Source of the DNA: Duganella radicis
GTDB taxonomy: Bacteria; Pseudomonadota; Gammaproteobacteria; Burkholderiales; Burkholderiaceae_D
NCBI RefSeq assembly: GCF_009720825.1
Contig: NZ_WNKY01000021.1
Location: 1-64,000 of the forward strand
Reading direction: 5' to 3'
Length of the DNA stretch: 64,000 nucleotides
The position numbers and the translations under genes were made by a program. Shown piece by piece: positions 12,579 to 20,889 of this stretch. The first letter of the stretch is position 1. Each line of letters opens with the position of its first letter. The notes under the pieces are model-generated. The model searched no databases and was not told where the DNA came from. It saw only the letters and a program-made list of their open reading frames with translations.

Positions 12579-13124
12579 ATGAGCACCCCACAATCCAACG
12601 AAAAACACCTCTGGGTCTCCTGGGACGAGTATCACCGCCTGATCGAGCGCCTGGCGCTCAAGGTGCATGAGTCGGGCTGGAAGTTCGACATGGTGCTGTG
12701 CCTGGCGCGCGGCGGCGTGCGTCCGGGCGATGTGTTCTCGCGCATCTTCGACGTGCCGCTGGCCATCCTGTCGACCAGCTCCTACCGCGCCGAGAAGGGC
12801 ACCGTGCAGGGCGACCTCGACATCGCCAAGTACATGACCATGACCAAGGGCCCGCTGAGCGGCAAGATCCTGCTGCTGGACGACCTGGCCGATTCCGGCG
12901 TGACCCTGATGAAGGTGGTGGACCACCTGAAGCAGAACTTCGCCGGCGTGACCGAAGTCAAAACCGCAGTGATCTGGACCAAGGGCAGCTCGGCCTTCAA
13001 GCCGGACTACCAGATGGAAGAGCTGCCGCACAACCCGTGGATTCACCAGCCGTTTGAAGATTACGACGGCTTGCGCCCGCATCAATTGGCGGCCTGGATC
13101 AAAAAAGGCGAGACCACCAAGTAA
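12579..13124 (+). CDS. purine-type phosphoribosyltransferase
   Basis: A 181-residue type I phosphoribosyltransferase. The PRPP-binding loop ILLLDDLADSGVTL at about residues 102-115 is clear, and the N-terminal part (MVLCLARGGVRPGDVFSRIFDVPLAIL) matches the PPi-binding loop region of xanthine/hypoxanthine phosphoribosyltransferases. Members of this group follow purA in many betaproteobacteria. It probably salvages a purine base to its nucleotide, but the exact base (guanine, xanthine or hypoxanthine) cannot be told from sequence. A strong terminator follows after about 32 bases. Confidence 0.87.
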   Translation: MSTPQSNEKHLWVSWDEYHRLIERLALKVHESGWKFDMVLCLARGGVRPGDVFSRIFDVPLAILSTSSYRAEKGTVQGDLDIAKYMTMTKGPLSGKILLLDDLADSGVTLMKVVDHLKQNFAGVTEVKTAVIWTKGSSAFKPDYQMEELPHNPWIHQPFEDYDGLRPHQLAAWIKKGETTK

Positions 13125-13155
13125 GCGCCCCTAAGGGCTTTACCTAGTTTGTAGC

Positions 13156-13186
13156 AAAAAAACGACCCTTTCGGGTCGTTTTTTAT
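13156..13186 (+). terminator. Rho-independent terminator of the hisZ-purA operon
   Basis: An 8-bp stem AACGACCC (13161-13168) and GGGTCGTT (13173-13180) with a TTTC loop, flanked by A5 before and T6 after, so it could act in both directions. Confidence 0.9.
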
Positions 13187-13196
13187 TTGAATTACT

Positions 13197-13240
13197 TTTC
13201 GGCAATTATAATTTCATTTTTCTATCGAAAATTGCCGAAA
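13197..13240. promoter_or_regulatory. 11-bp inverted repeat upstream of PEP-CTERM genes
   Basis: A perfect inverted repeat TTTCGGCAATT (13197-13207) and AATTGCCGAAA (13230-13240) is separated by 22 AT-rich bases. It sits 130 bp before the first PEP-CTERM gene and just after a terminator, so it lies in the likely promoter region. The arms could be paired half-sites of a dimeric regulator or a hairpin. I looked for a sigma-54 GG-N10-GC element, known to drive PEP-CTERM genes in some species, and found no clean match. Confidence 0.5.
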
Positions 13241-13369
13241 TGGCGATGACATTTCCATATTGTATGTTAAGATTGCTCTAAGTAAGAAGAAGGCAGCAAA
13301 GGAAAGACTCTGCGGCCGACCAAAATCAAGGCCCTGGATCTTTACCAGACACAAAAATAAGGAAATCTC

Positions 13370-14041
13370 ATGAAACTCAAACAATTTGCTGCCGCTTCCC
13401 TGTGTGTTGCAGCCGGCGCCTTCGCCGCTCCAGCCATGGCCGCAGTGGTCGAATACGACATTACGTCCCTGAACACCACCCAGACCAATATCCTGACCAA
13501 CCTGCTGATCCAGAAGTTCGACAGCTCGCTGGGCACCCTGACCGGCATCACCATCGAGTACGAATCGGCGGTCAGTGGCCATGTTGCCCTGAGCAATAGC
13601 AGCCTGACCAAGGACAAGAGCGCCACCGTCGGCCTGACCGCCACCATGGCCCTGACTGGTCCGGGCGGTTTGTCGCTGAGCGATACCGACACCCTGTTCA
13701 GCGGCGTTGTTGTTACCGCCGTGAAAAACACCACTAACGTGATTGTGGCCAGCGGCGAGGGCAACCTGTCGGGCAGCCAGGCGCTGGATGCGGCTTACTT
13801 CGGCCTGTTCACTGGCACCGGTTCGGTCACCGCTTCGCTGGCGATCAACGCCACCGGTGCCGCCGCTGTCTCGTCCGGCGTCCGTCCCCAATTCACCACG
13901 CTGGCCGACGGCGCCGGTAAAGTGACCTACACCTACGACATCGCTCCAGTGCCGGAGCCAGAAACCTACGGCATGCTGCTGTTGGGCCTGGGTGTTGTGG
14001 CATACGCCGCCAAGCGCAAATCGCGTTCGGCCCAAGCCTGA
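13370..14041 (+). CDS. PEP-CTERM sorting domain protein (first of tandem pair)
   Basis: A 223-residue exported protein. It has a signal peptide (MKLKQFAAASLCVAAGAFAAPAMA) and a C-terminal PEP-CTERM tripartite signal: VPEPETYG, a hydrophobic helix MLLLGLGVVAYAA and a basic end KRKSR. Such proteins are processed by exosortase EpsH/XrtA and usually linked to exopolysaccharide or cell-surface structures. The body is Ser/Thr/Gly-rich beta-like sequence with no recognised enzyme domain. It is a diverged paralogue of the next gene (34 bases downstream), sharing the DSSLGTLTGI-type and KVTYTYD-APVPEPETY segments. No exosortase lies in this window. Confidence 0.88.
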   Translation: MKLKQFAAASLCVAAGAFAAPAMAAVVEYDITSLNTTQTNILTNLLIQKFDSSLGTLTGITIEYESAVSGHVALSNSSLTKDKSATVGLTATMALTGPGGLSLSDTDTLFSGVVVTAVKNTTNVIVASGEGNLSGSQALDAAYFGLFTGTGSVTASLAINATGAAAVSSGVRPQFTTLADGAGKVTYTYDIAPVPEPETYGMLLLGLGVVAYAAKRKSRSAQA

Positions 14042-14075
14042 TACGCCAACCTGACAACCAAGATCTGGATCTCCT

Positions 14076-14720
14076 ATGAAAAACTTCTCGAAAACCATTC
14101 TGGCCGCCGCAGCCATGACCTTCGCGCTGGGCGCCAACGCTGCCGTCATCGAGTACACCTCGAACACCGCCACCAACATCGAAGAAAACGATGGCGACCT
14201 GGCCCTGGCCAAGTTCGACGCCTCGCTGGGCAACCTGACCAGCGTAAAAATTGAACTGTTCAACACCCTGAGCGGCTCCATCGGTGTGACCAACGACGGC
14301 CCAAGCACCGGCACCTTCTTCGTGTCGGCCACCGGCAAGCTCGAAGGCGACGTAGTGGGCAATGCGCTGGCCGTCACCGGCACCGTTAGCAAGGACTTCA
14401 CCCTGGCATCGGGCGCCTACGGCAGCGTGACGCTGTCGCCATGGACCGTCAGCAACTCGCTGACCCTGTCGTCCGGCGCCGCCCTGGCTGCCTTCACCGG
14501 CGCCGGCACCTTCTACCACGCGCTGCTGACCGGCACCTCGAGCGCCGAAGCATGGGGTAGCGGCAACGCCACCTACGATCCAGTGCTGCTGATGGACGGC
14601 TACGCCAAAGTCACCTATACCTACGATGTCGCCCCGGTTCCGGAGCCAGAAACCTACGCCATGATGTTGGCTGGCCTGGGCCTGGTAGGCGCCATCGCCC
14701 GCCGCCGCAAGTCCGCCTAA
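14076..14720 (+). CDS. PEP-CTERM sorting domain protein (second of tandem pair)
   Basis: A 214-residue exported protein with signal peptide (MKNFSKTILAAAAMTFALGANA) and C-terminal PEP-CTERM signal (VPEPETYAMMLAGLGLVGAIARRRKSA). The shared FDASLGNLTSVKIE and KVTYTYDVAPVPEPETY segments show it arose by duplication of the preceding gene. The two are separated by 34 bases without a terminator, and a strong hairpin follows this one, so they form a bicistronic unit. Function beyond surface or matrix location is unknown. Confidence 0.88.
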   Translation: MKNFSKTILAAAAMTFALGANAAVIEYTSNTATNIEENDGDLALAKFDASLGNLTSVKIELFNTLSGSIGVTNDGPSTGTFFVSATGKLEGDVVGNALAVTGTVSKDFTLASGAYGSVTLSPWTVSNSLTLSSGAALAAFTGAGTFYHALLTGTSSAEAWGSGNATYDPVLLMDGYAKVTYTYDVAPVPEPETYAMMLAGLGLVGAIARRRKSA

Positions 14721-14741
14721 GTCGGAACTGGTGGTACACTC

Positions 14742-14768
14742 AAACGGGAGCTTCGGCTCCCGTTTTTC
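14742..14768 (+). terminator. Rho-independent terminator after PEP-CTERM pair
   Basis: A 10-bp perfect stem AAACGGGAGC (14742-14751) and GCTCCCGTTT (14756-14765) around a stable TTCG tetraloop, followed by a T-run. Confidence 0.92.
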
Positions 14769-14787
14769 TTTTCCACTTCGAGCTTCC

Positions 14788-15384
14788 ATGACCCAGGACT
14801 TTTTCCAGACCTTCATCCTGCTGCTGCTGGTGACCGACCCGTTCGGCAACGTGCCCTTGTTCGCCAGCGTGCTCAATCCGGTGCCGGTGGCACGCCGGCC
14901 GCGCATCGTGGTGCGCGAATGCGCGATCGCCTTCGTGCTGCTGCTGATCTTCATGTTCTTCGGCCGCCACTTCCTCAGCGCGCTGCACCTGTCCGAGGTG
15001 GCGCTGCGCATCGGCGGCGCCGTGATCCTGCTGCTGATCTCGATCCGCATGATCTTCCCCCATCCCGACGGCGTTCTGGGCCGCACCGACGGCGCCGAAC
15101 CCTTCATCGTGCCGCTGGCGATACCGGCGCTGGCGGGGCCGTCCGCCTTGGCCACGGTGCTGCTGTTCTCGCGCGAGAGCACCGGCGAAGTGTTGGTGCA
15201 CGTGGCGGCGCTGGCGGCGGTGGGCGTGGTGTGGCTGGTGGTGTTCCTCAGCGCCGAGAAGCTGCAAAAAGTCCTCGGCCCGCAAGTGATGACCGCCTTT
15301 GAGCGCCTGATGGGTCTGATCCTGACCGCGATGTCGGTCGAGATGCTGCTGGGTGGCATACGGGAATTCGTGAAAACCCTGTAG
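14788..15384 (+). CDS. MarC/YchE-family integral membrane protein
   Basis: A 198-residue protein with about six hydrophobic segments and the family motif LLLVTDPFGNVPLFASVL at the N-terminus and PLAIPALAGPSAL in the middle. MarC-family (UPF0056) proteins are inner-membrane proteins; some relatives are called NAAT amino-acid transporters, but function is not settled. I start at the ATG at 14788 (MTQDFFQTF); a longer in-frame ORF from 14731 would read through the terminator hairpin of the preceding gene and adds non-homologous residues. Confidence 0.85.
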   Translation: MTQDFFQTFILLLLVTDPFGNVPLFASVLNPVPVARRPRIVVRECAIAFVLLLIFMFFGRHFLSALHLSEVALRIGGAVILLLISIRMIFPHPDGVLGRTDGAEPFIVPLAIPALAGPSALATVLLFSRESTGEVLVHVAALAAVGVVWLVVFLSAEKLQKVLGPQVMTAFERLMGLILTAMSVEMLLGGIREFVKTL

Positions 15385-15447
15385 CGCACGATTGCAAAAA
15401 TAGCTTTACATTGTGCATTGTGCACGGTTAGACTAAACCAATATTCC

Positions 15448-15463
15448 ATGTAACCGGTTACAT
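15448..15463. promoter_or_regulatory. LacI-type operator, copy 1
   Basis: A perfect 16-bp palindrome ATGTAACCGGTTACAT, typical of LacI-family sites with a central CG step. An identical copy starts 53 bp downstream. A weak candidate promoter lies just before it (TTTACA 15405-15410, 18-bp gap, TAGACT 15429-15434), which would place this operator at the transcription start. Confidence 0.85.
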
Positions 15464-15500
15464 TTCTTGCGAAAGTGATCGGTTTTATTTTTTGAGCAAA

Positions 15501-15516
15501 ATGTAACCGGTTACAT
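15501..15516. promoter_or_regulatory. LacI-type operator, copy 2
   Basis: A second exact copy of ATGTAACCGGTTACAT, ending 18 bp before the lacI-family start codon. The 53-bp centre-to-centre distance is close to five helical turns, which would put both sites on the same DNA face. Confidence 0.85.
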
Positions 15517-15534
15517 TTGCTGATAAGGGCAAAA

Positions 15535-16551
15535 ATGGCAGTCACGATCAGGGATGTGGCGCAGGCGGCGGGGGTCTCGGTGGCTTCGGTGTCGCGCGCG
15601 CTCAACGGTCATCCCAGCCTCACGGACGACACGCGCCGCCACATCATGGCGGTCATCAAGCACATGCGCTACGTGCCGCACGTGGGCGCGCGCAGCCTGA
15701 CCACCAGCTGTACCAACACCATCGGCGTGCTGCTGCCGGACCTGTACGGCGAATTCTTCTCCGAGATGATACGCGGCATAGACGCCGCGGCCCGCCAGCG
15801 TGGCCTGCACCTGATGGTCTCCAGCCTGCACGGCGACGCCGACGAAGCGGCGCACGCGATGCGCGCCATGCGCGGCCGCGTCGACGGCCTGCTGGTGATG
15901 TCGCCGCACGTGGACGCCGCTTTCCTGACCGAGAATCTGCCGGAGGAGCTGCCGATCGTGCTGATGAACTGCGCCGCCGACGGCGTGCGCTACCCGTCGC
16001 TGTCGGTCGATAACTACAGCGCGGCCTACGCGATGGTCGCGCACCTGGTGCGGCGCGGCTACCGCGACATCGCCTTCATCGCCGGCCCGGCCGGCAACTT
16101 CGAAGCGCAGGAACGCCTGCGCGGCTACCACGCGGCGCTGGCCGGCCTGGCGCCGTCCGACGCGCCGCATCGTGTGTTTGAAGGCGACTTCTCGGAACAG
16201 TCCGGCCAGGCGGTAGGCCAGGCGCTGCTGGCGCTGCCGCCTCTCGGGCGCCCCGATGCGCTGTTCGCGGCCAACGACATGATGGCGATCGGCGCGCTGC
16301 TGGCGCTGACCCAGGGCGGCCTGCAACTGCCGCGCGACATGGCGCTGGCCGGTTTCGACGATATTCCCATCGCGCGCTATGTCAGCCCGGCGCTGACCAC
16401 GGTGCGGGTTCCGATCGCGGAACTGGGCGTGCAGGCATTGGCGCGGCTGCACGCGGCCATCGGCCAATCGGGCGACCGCAGCGCCACCGTGCACACGCTG
16501 GCGGCCGAACTGGTGCTGCGCGCATCGACGGGAGAATCCAGCACCGCATAA
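15535..16551 (+). CDS. LacI-family transcriptional regulator of the glucan locus
   Basis: A 338-residue repressor-type protein. The N-terminal helix-turn-helix is TIRDVAQAAGVSVASVSRALNG (first 24 residues, shown here in part), with hinge helix region before the periplasmic-binding-protein-like effector domain (NTIGVLLPDLYGEFFSEM). I choose the ATG at 15535 (MAVTIRDVA); an upstream TTG at 15517 would put five extra residues before the HTH. Two identical operators lie directly upstream, so it is very likely autoregulated and probably controls the downstream transporter and glycosidase genes. The inducer is probably a sophoro-oligosaccharide, inferred from the neighbours only. Confidence 0.9.
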   Translation: MAVTIRDVAQAAGVSVASVSRALNGHPSLTDDTRRHIMAVIKHMRYVPHVGARSLTTSCTNTIGVLLPDLYGEFFSEMIRGIDAAARQRGLHLMVSSLHGDADEAAHAMRAMRGRVDGLLVMSPHVDAAFLTENLPEELPIVLMNCAADGVRYPSLSVDNYSAAYAMVAHLVRRGYRDIAFIAGPAGNFEAQERLRGYHAALAGLAPSDAPHRVFEGDFSEQSGQAVGQALLALPPLGRPDALFAANDMMAIGALLALTQGGLQLPRDMALAGFDDIPIARYVSPALTTVRVPIAELGVQALARLHAAIGQSGDRSATVHTLAAELVLRASTGESSTA

Positions 16552-16613
16552 CCACCACTGCAAGACCACAGCTTCATGACCTAGATGCATACAACAAAAA
16601 TCAGGAGACGACC

Positions 16614-19472
16614 ATGAACACAGCCACACATTGCAAACCCTATCGCACACCCGCCTTATCCCTGATGGCCGCGGCGCTGGCCGCCGCCTTGTTCAGCGCG
16701 CCATGTGCCCACGCGCAGCTGAGCAGCGCCACGATCCAGGGGCAGGTCACGCGCGGCGCCGCGGCCGCCCCCGGCACGCCCGTGGTCGCGGTCAATCAGC
16801 TGAACGGCTATGCCTACAACGCGGTCACGCGCGCGGACGGCAGCTATATCCTGACCGGCGTGGCGCCGGGCACCTACCAGATCAAGGTCGGCGACCAGGC
16901 ATCGGAACTGGTGACCGTCAGCGTCGGCCAGACCAGCCAGGTCAACCTGGCGCTGCAGGAAGGCGTGACGCAAGTGGTCATCACCGGCTCGGCGGCGCGG
17001 CGCGACGTCGCCGGCTCCGAAGTCGGCACTTCCGTGTCGCGCCAGCAGATCGAGAAGCTGCCCCAGGTGACGCGCAACTTCCTGTCCTTCGCCGACCTGG
17101 CTCCGGGCGTGCGTTTCGATGTCGACCAGAGCGGCAACGTCAAGGTGCAGAGCGGGGCGCAGAACCAGGACAACATCAACGTCTTCATTGATGGCGTCAG
17201 CCAGAAGAACAATATCCTGCGCGGCGGCACCGCGGGCCTGGACTCCAGCCGCGGCAATCCGTTTCCGCAATCGGCGATCGCCGAGTACAAGGTCATCTCG
17301 CAGAACTACAAGGCGGAGTACGACCAGGTGTCCAGCGCCGCCATTACGGCGGTGACCAAATCCGGCGGCAACCAACTGCATGGCGACGTTTTCTGGGACC
17401 ACACCGGCACCAACCTGACCGCGCTCGATCCGTTCCAGAAGGAGGCCGAACGCCAGGGCGTGGCACGCCCCGCGTCGTCGCAGGACCAGTACGGCTTTAC
17501 GCTGGGCGGTCCGATCAGGCAGGACGTGGCGCACTTCTTCTTCGCCTACGAAGGCAAGAAGATCGACAGTCCGCGCCAGGTGGTCGCCCAGCGCACCGAC
17601 CTGCTGCCGAACGCCGGCATCGTGCCTTCGCTGCTGGCGCAGCAGGGCGCCACCGTGTCGTCGTTTAAGGAGGACCTGTTCCTGCTGAAGGTGGATGCGC
17701 AGATCGACCGTAGCCAGCGGGTGGAAGCGAGCGCGCGGATTCGCCGCGAATCGGACATCATCCCGGAAGACATCAAGCTGAGCTTGCCGGAGAACGCCGT
17801 CAACCGCAGCAACGACGAAGATCGCTACGACTTCAAGCATGAGTGGAGCAGCGACAGCTTCCTCAACGAGGCGCGCCTGGGCTACGAGAAGTACACCTGG
17901 AATCCGCATTCGAATGCGACCAAGCCGGAGATCCATTACCAGGTCTCGCCCAGCAACACGGACAACAACGTGGTGGACGTGCTGATCGTCGGCGGTTCGC
18001 CCAACAACCAGCACCGCGAACAGAGCGGCTTGCTGGCGCAGGATGACCTGACCTATACCGGCATCAAGGGTCATACCATGAAGGGCGGGGTGAAGGTCAA
18101 GCACATCACCTACAACCTGTCCGGCACCGCCTTTGCCGTCGACCAGACCTGGGAGCGCATCGATACCGTTACCGGCATGCCTAGCGTGATCCGCTCGCAG
18201 GCGGCGGTGCCGGCTACCGGCGTCGACTTCGCCAACAATCAGTATGGCATTTACTTCCAGGACGACTGGCAGTACAACGACAAGCTGCTGCTGAACCTCG
18301 GCCTGCGCTACGACTACGAAGACAATATGCTGAACGACAGCTACGTCACGCCGGCCGACCGCGCCGCCATCTTCGACAAGCAGGACCCGCGCGACGGCGC
18401 GCCGGCAGGCCAGACCTATGCGCAGTCGCTGGCCAAGGGCGGCGTCAACATCCGGGACTACATCAGCACCGGCAGCAGCCGCAAGCCGTTCAAGAACGCC
18501 TGGGCGCCGCGCCTGGGCGCATCGTACGACATCCATGGCGACCGCTCCTCCGTGCTGTTCGCGGGCTGGGGGCGTGCCTACGACCGCACCATTGCCAACC
18601 ATGCGCTGGATGAGGCGCAGAAGAACGCCCAGCCCGGCGGCGAGATCTGGCTGATCAAGAACGACCACAAGATGGCCTACACGGATCAATACAGTTTCGG
18701 CCTGCGCCAGGCGCTGGGGGTGTGGAACGGCGAACTGGGTTACACCAATTCGCGCAGCCATAACCAGTTCAACTGGTTCGGCGGCAACCGCGATGTCAAT
18801 GGCGGCTGGGGCACTCAGAGCCCGATCGATCCGCTGTGGGGTTCGGTGCCGGGCTATTCGACCCTGATCCTGGGTGATTTCGTCACCCAGGCCAAGACCG
18901 ATTCGGTCTACATGAAGATGGATAAGCCGTACACCAAGGCTTCCACCTGGAGCGTGAACGCGACCTATACCTACAGCCGCGGCGAGACCACCAACAAGGA
19001 ATGGACCAACAACATCTTCAACTGGACTTACGGCCGCTACGCCTATGCATGGAATCCGTCGACCGACGTCGAGAGGCACCGGCTGGTGGTGGCTGGCGTG
19101 TCGGATGGTTGGCTGCCGTGGGGGCTGATGTTGTCCGGGAAGCTGACGCTGGGTTCCGGCCTGCCTTACCGCATCACCGATTGCTCGAAAGGCTTCGATC
19201 AATGCGTCTCGGCCAAGGGGAACGGCGATGCCTTCCACCAGTTGGATGTCGGCCTGTCGAAGGAGGTGGCGTTCCGGTTCGGACGCGTATCGCTGCGCGC
19301 CGACGTGCTGAATCTGTTCAACAGCATCAATTACGGCGGCTATGACGGCTGGGTGGGCGGTCCGGGCAATCCGCAGAACCGCTACGGCGGCGACAACGCC
19401 AACCTGGGCAAGCCCAATTCCATCGGCGGGTCAATGCGCACCGTGAAGTTCAGCGCCCGCTACGCTTTCTGA
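16614..19472 (+). CDS. TonB-dependent receptor with N-terminal carboxypeptidase-regulatory-like domain
   Basis: A 952-residue outer-membrane receptor of the Oar-like group. It has a signal peptide ending in AHAQ (about residue 35), then a carboxypeptidase-regulatory-like beta-sandwich of about 80 residues (IQGQVTRG to VNLALQEG), a plug domain (ITGSAARRDVAGSEVGTSV to VTKSGGNQLHG) and a 22-strand-type barrel ending in the aromatic C-terminal FSARYAF. Receptors of this type in carbohydrate loci import oligosaccharides. Its place between lacI and the GH144 gene, 7 bases before the latter, suggests it takes up glucan fragments. AGGAGA precedes the ATG. The substrate is inferred from context. Confidence 0.9.
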   Translation: MNTATHCKPYRTPALSLMAAALAAALFSAPCAHAQLSSATIQGQVTRGAAAAPGTPVVAVNQLNGYAYNAVTRADGSYILTGVAPGTYQIKVGDQASELVTVSVGQTSQVNLALQEGVTQVVITGSAARRDVAGSEVGTSVSRQQIEKLPQVTRNFLSFADLAPGVRFDVDQSGNVKVQSGAQNQDNINVFIDGVSQKNNILRGGTAGLDSSRGNPFPQSAIAEYKVISQNYKAEYDQVSSAAITAVTKSGGNQLHGDVFWDHTGTNLTALDPFQKEAERQGVARPASSQDQYGFTLGGPIRQDVAHFFFAYEGKKIDSPRQVVAQRTDLLPNAGIVPSLLAQQGATVSSFKEDLFLLKVDAQIDRSQRVEASARIRRESDIIPEDIKLSLPENAVNRSNDEDRYDFKHEWSSDSFLNEARLGYEKYTWNPHSNATKPEIHYQVSPSNTDNNVVDVLIVGGSPNNQHREQSGLLAQDDLTYTGIKGHTMKGGVKVKHITYNLSGTAFAVDQTWERIDTVTGMPSVIRSQAAVPATGVDFANNQYGIYFQDDWQYNDKLLLNLGLRYDYEDNMLNDSYVTPADRAAIFDKQDPRDGAPAGQTYAQSLAKGGVNIRDYISTGSSRKPFKNAWAPRLGASYDIHGDRSSVLFAGWGRAYDRTIANHALDEAQKNAQPGGEIWLIKNDHKMAYTDQYSFGLRQALGVWNGELGYTNSRSHNQFNWFGGNRDVNGGWGTQSPIDPLWGSVPGYSTLILGDFVTQAKTDSVYMKMDKPYTKASTWSVNATYTYSRGETTNKEWTNNIFNWTYGRYAYAWNPSTDVERHRLVVAGVSDGWLPWGLMLSGKLTLGSGLPYRITDCSKGFDQCVSAKGNGDAFHQLDVGLSKEVAFRFGRVSLRADVLNLFNSINYGGYDGWVGGPGNPQNRYGGDNANLGKPNSIGGSMRTVKFSARYAF

Positions 19473-19479
19473 GGACACC

Positions 19480-20889
19480 ATGCGATACCGTACCGTTACG
19501 CATCTGCTGCTGTCCGCCTGTGCGCTGCTGGGCGCAGGCCAGGCGGCCGCGCGCGATATGGCGCTGCCGCCGGTGTTCGATGACATCGAACAGCGCACCT
19601 TCCGCTTTTTCTGGGATACCGCCAATCCCGCCAACGGCCTGGTGCCGGACCGCTACCCGACGCCATCGTTTTCCAGCGTGGCGGCGGTGGGTTTCGGCCT
19701 GACGGCGTATCCGATCGGCGTGGAGCGCGGCTACATCACGCGCCAGCAGGCGCGCGACCGCGTGCTGGCGACGCTGCGCTTTTTCCGCAATGCGCCGCAA
19801 GGACCGGAAAAGGGCATGGTCAACAGCGGCTACAAGGGTTTCTTCTATCACTTCCTCGACATGAAGACGGGGCTGCGCCACAACGACAAGGTGGAACTGT
19901 CCACCATCGATACCGCGCTGTTCCTGGCGGGCGCCATGTTCTGCGAATCCTATTTCAATGGCGGCGACGCCGGCGAACAGGAAATCCGCAAGCTGGCGAA
20001 GGAAATCTACGAGCGCGTCGATTGGTCGTGGGCGCAGGCCCGCAAGCCATCCATCGCGCTGGGCTGGGAACCTGAATCCGGTTTCCATGGCTATGACTGG
20101 AAAGGCTACAACGAAGCGATGCTGATCTACGTGCTGGCGCTGGGATCGCCGACGCACCCGGTGCAGCCGGATGCATGGCGGGCGTGGACCAGCACTTACG
20201 AACGCAGCCTGGAAGGCAAGGGCGACCGCCAGCATCTGGGTTTCCCCTCGCTGTTCGTGCACCAGTATAGCCATGTGTGGATAGACTTCCGCGGCATCCG
20301 CGACGACTACATGCGCGAACGTGGCTTCGATTATTTCGAGAACAGTCGCCGGGCGACCTATGCGCAGCAGGCTTACGCCGTCGCCAATCCGCTGGGTTGC
20401 AAGGGATATGGACAGAATGTCTGGGGCATCACCGCCAGTGACGGCCCGGTCGACCAGACGTTGGAGTACAACGGCAAGCAGCTGCCGTTCCGCACCTATG
20501 CGGCACGCGGCGTGGGTGGCCTCAAGGCTTATGACGACTGTACGCTGGCGCCAACCGCTGCCGCCGCTTCCTTGCCGTTCGCGCCGGAGATCGTGGTACC
20601 GGCCGTGCTGGAGATGAAGCAGCGTTACGGCGACTTCATCTACGGCCAGTACGGCTTCTACGATGCCTTCAATCCGACCTTCACCTACAACGTGCCGGTG
20701 TCGCAAGGCCATGTTATCGAAGGCAAGGGCTGGGTGGACAGCGATTATCTCGGCATCGACCAGGGACCGATCATCGCCATGACCGAGAACTACCGCAGCG
20801 GGCTGGTATGGCGCGTGATGCGCGGGCATCCGGCGATCCGTCGCGGACTGGAGCGGGCCGGCTTCACCGGCGGCTGGCTGGTTAAATGA
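19480..20889 (+). CDS. secreted GH144-type endo-beta-1,2-glucanase (glucoamylase-like fold)
   Basis: A 469-residue protein with a signal peptide (MRYRTVTHLLLSACALLGAGQAAA) and an (alpha/alpha)6 domain of the PF10091 'glycoamylase' family. Family landmarks are EQRTFRFFWDTANP, SSVAAVGFGLTAYPIG, GMVNSGYKGFFYHFLD, ELSTIDTALFLAG and WGITASDGP. Characterised members of GH144 (for example from Chitinophaga pinensis) are endo-beta-1,2-glucanases that release sophoro-oligosaccharides. The downstream GH94 phosphorylase of the NdvB/SOGP type supports the same substrate. It is expected in the periplasm or outside the outer membrane. The stop overlaps the following binding-protein gene. Substrate assignment is by family plus context, not by catalytic residues I can verify. 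Confidence 0.82.
   Translation: MRYRTVTHLLLSACALLGAGQAAARDMALPPVFDDIEQRTFRFFWDTANPANGLVPDRYPTPSFSSVAAVGFGLTAYPIGVERGYITRQQARDRVLATLRFFRNAPQGPEKGMVNSGYKGFFYHFLDMKTGLRHNDKVELSTIDTALFLAGAMFCESYFNGGDAGEQEIRKLAKEIYERVDWSWAQARKPSIALGWEPESGFHGYDWKGYNEAMLIYVLALGSPTHPVQPDAWRAWTSTYERSLEGKGDRQHLGFPSLFVHQYSHVWIDFRGIRDDYMRERGFDYFENSRRATYAQQAYAVANPLGCKGYGQNVWGITASDGPVDQTLEYNGKQLPFRTYAARGVGGLKAYDDCTLAPTAAAASLPFAPEIVVPAVLEMKQRYGDFIYGQYGFYDAFNPTFTYNVPVSQGHVIEGKGWVDSDYLGIDQGPIIAMTENYRSGLVWRVMRGHPAIRRGLERAGFTGGWLVK

Noticed and set aside
16656-19238. 860-residue minus-strand open frame opposite the TonB receptor
   Set aside because: Shadow of the receptor gene; no domain or start signal.
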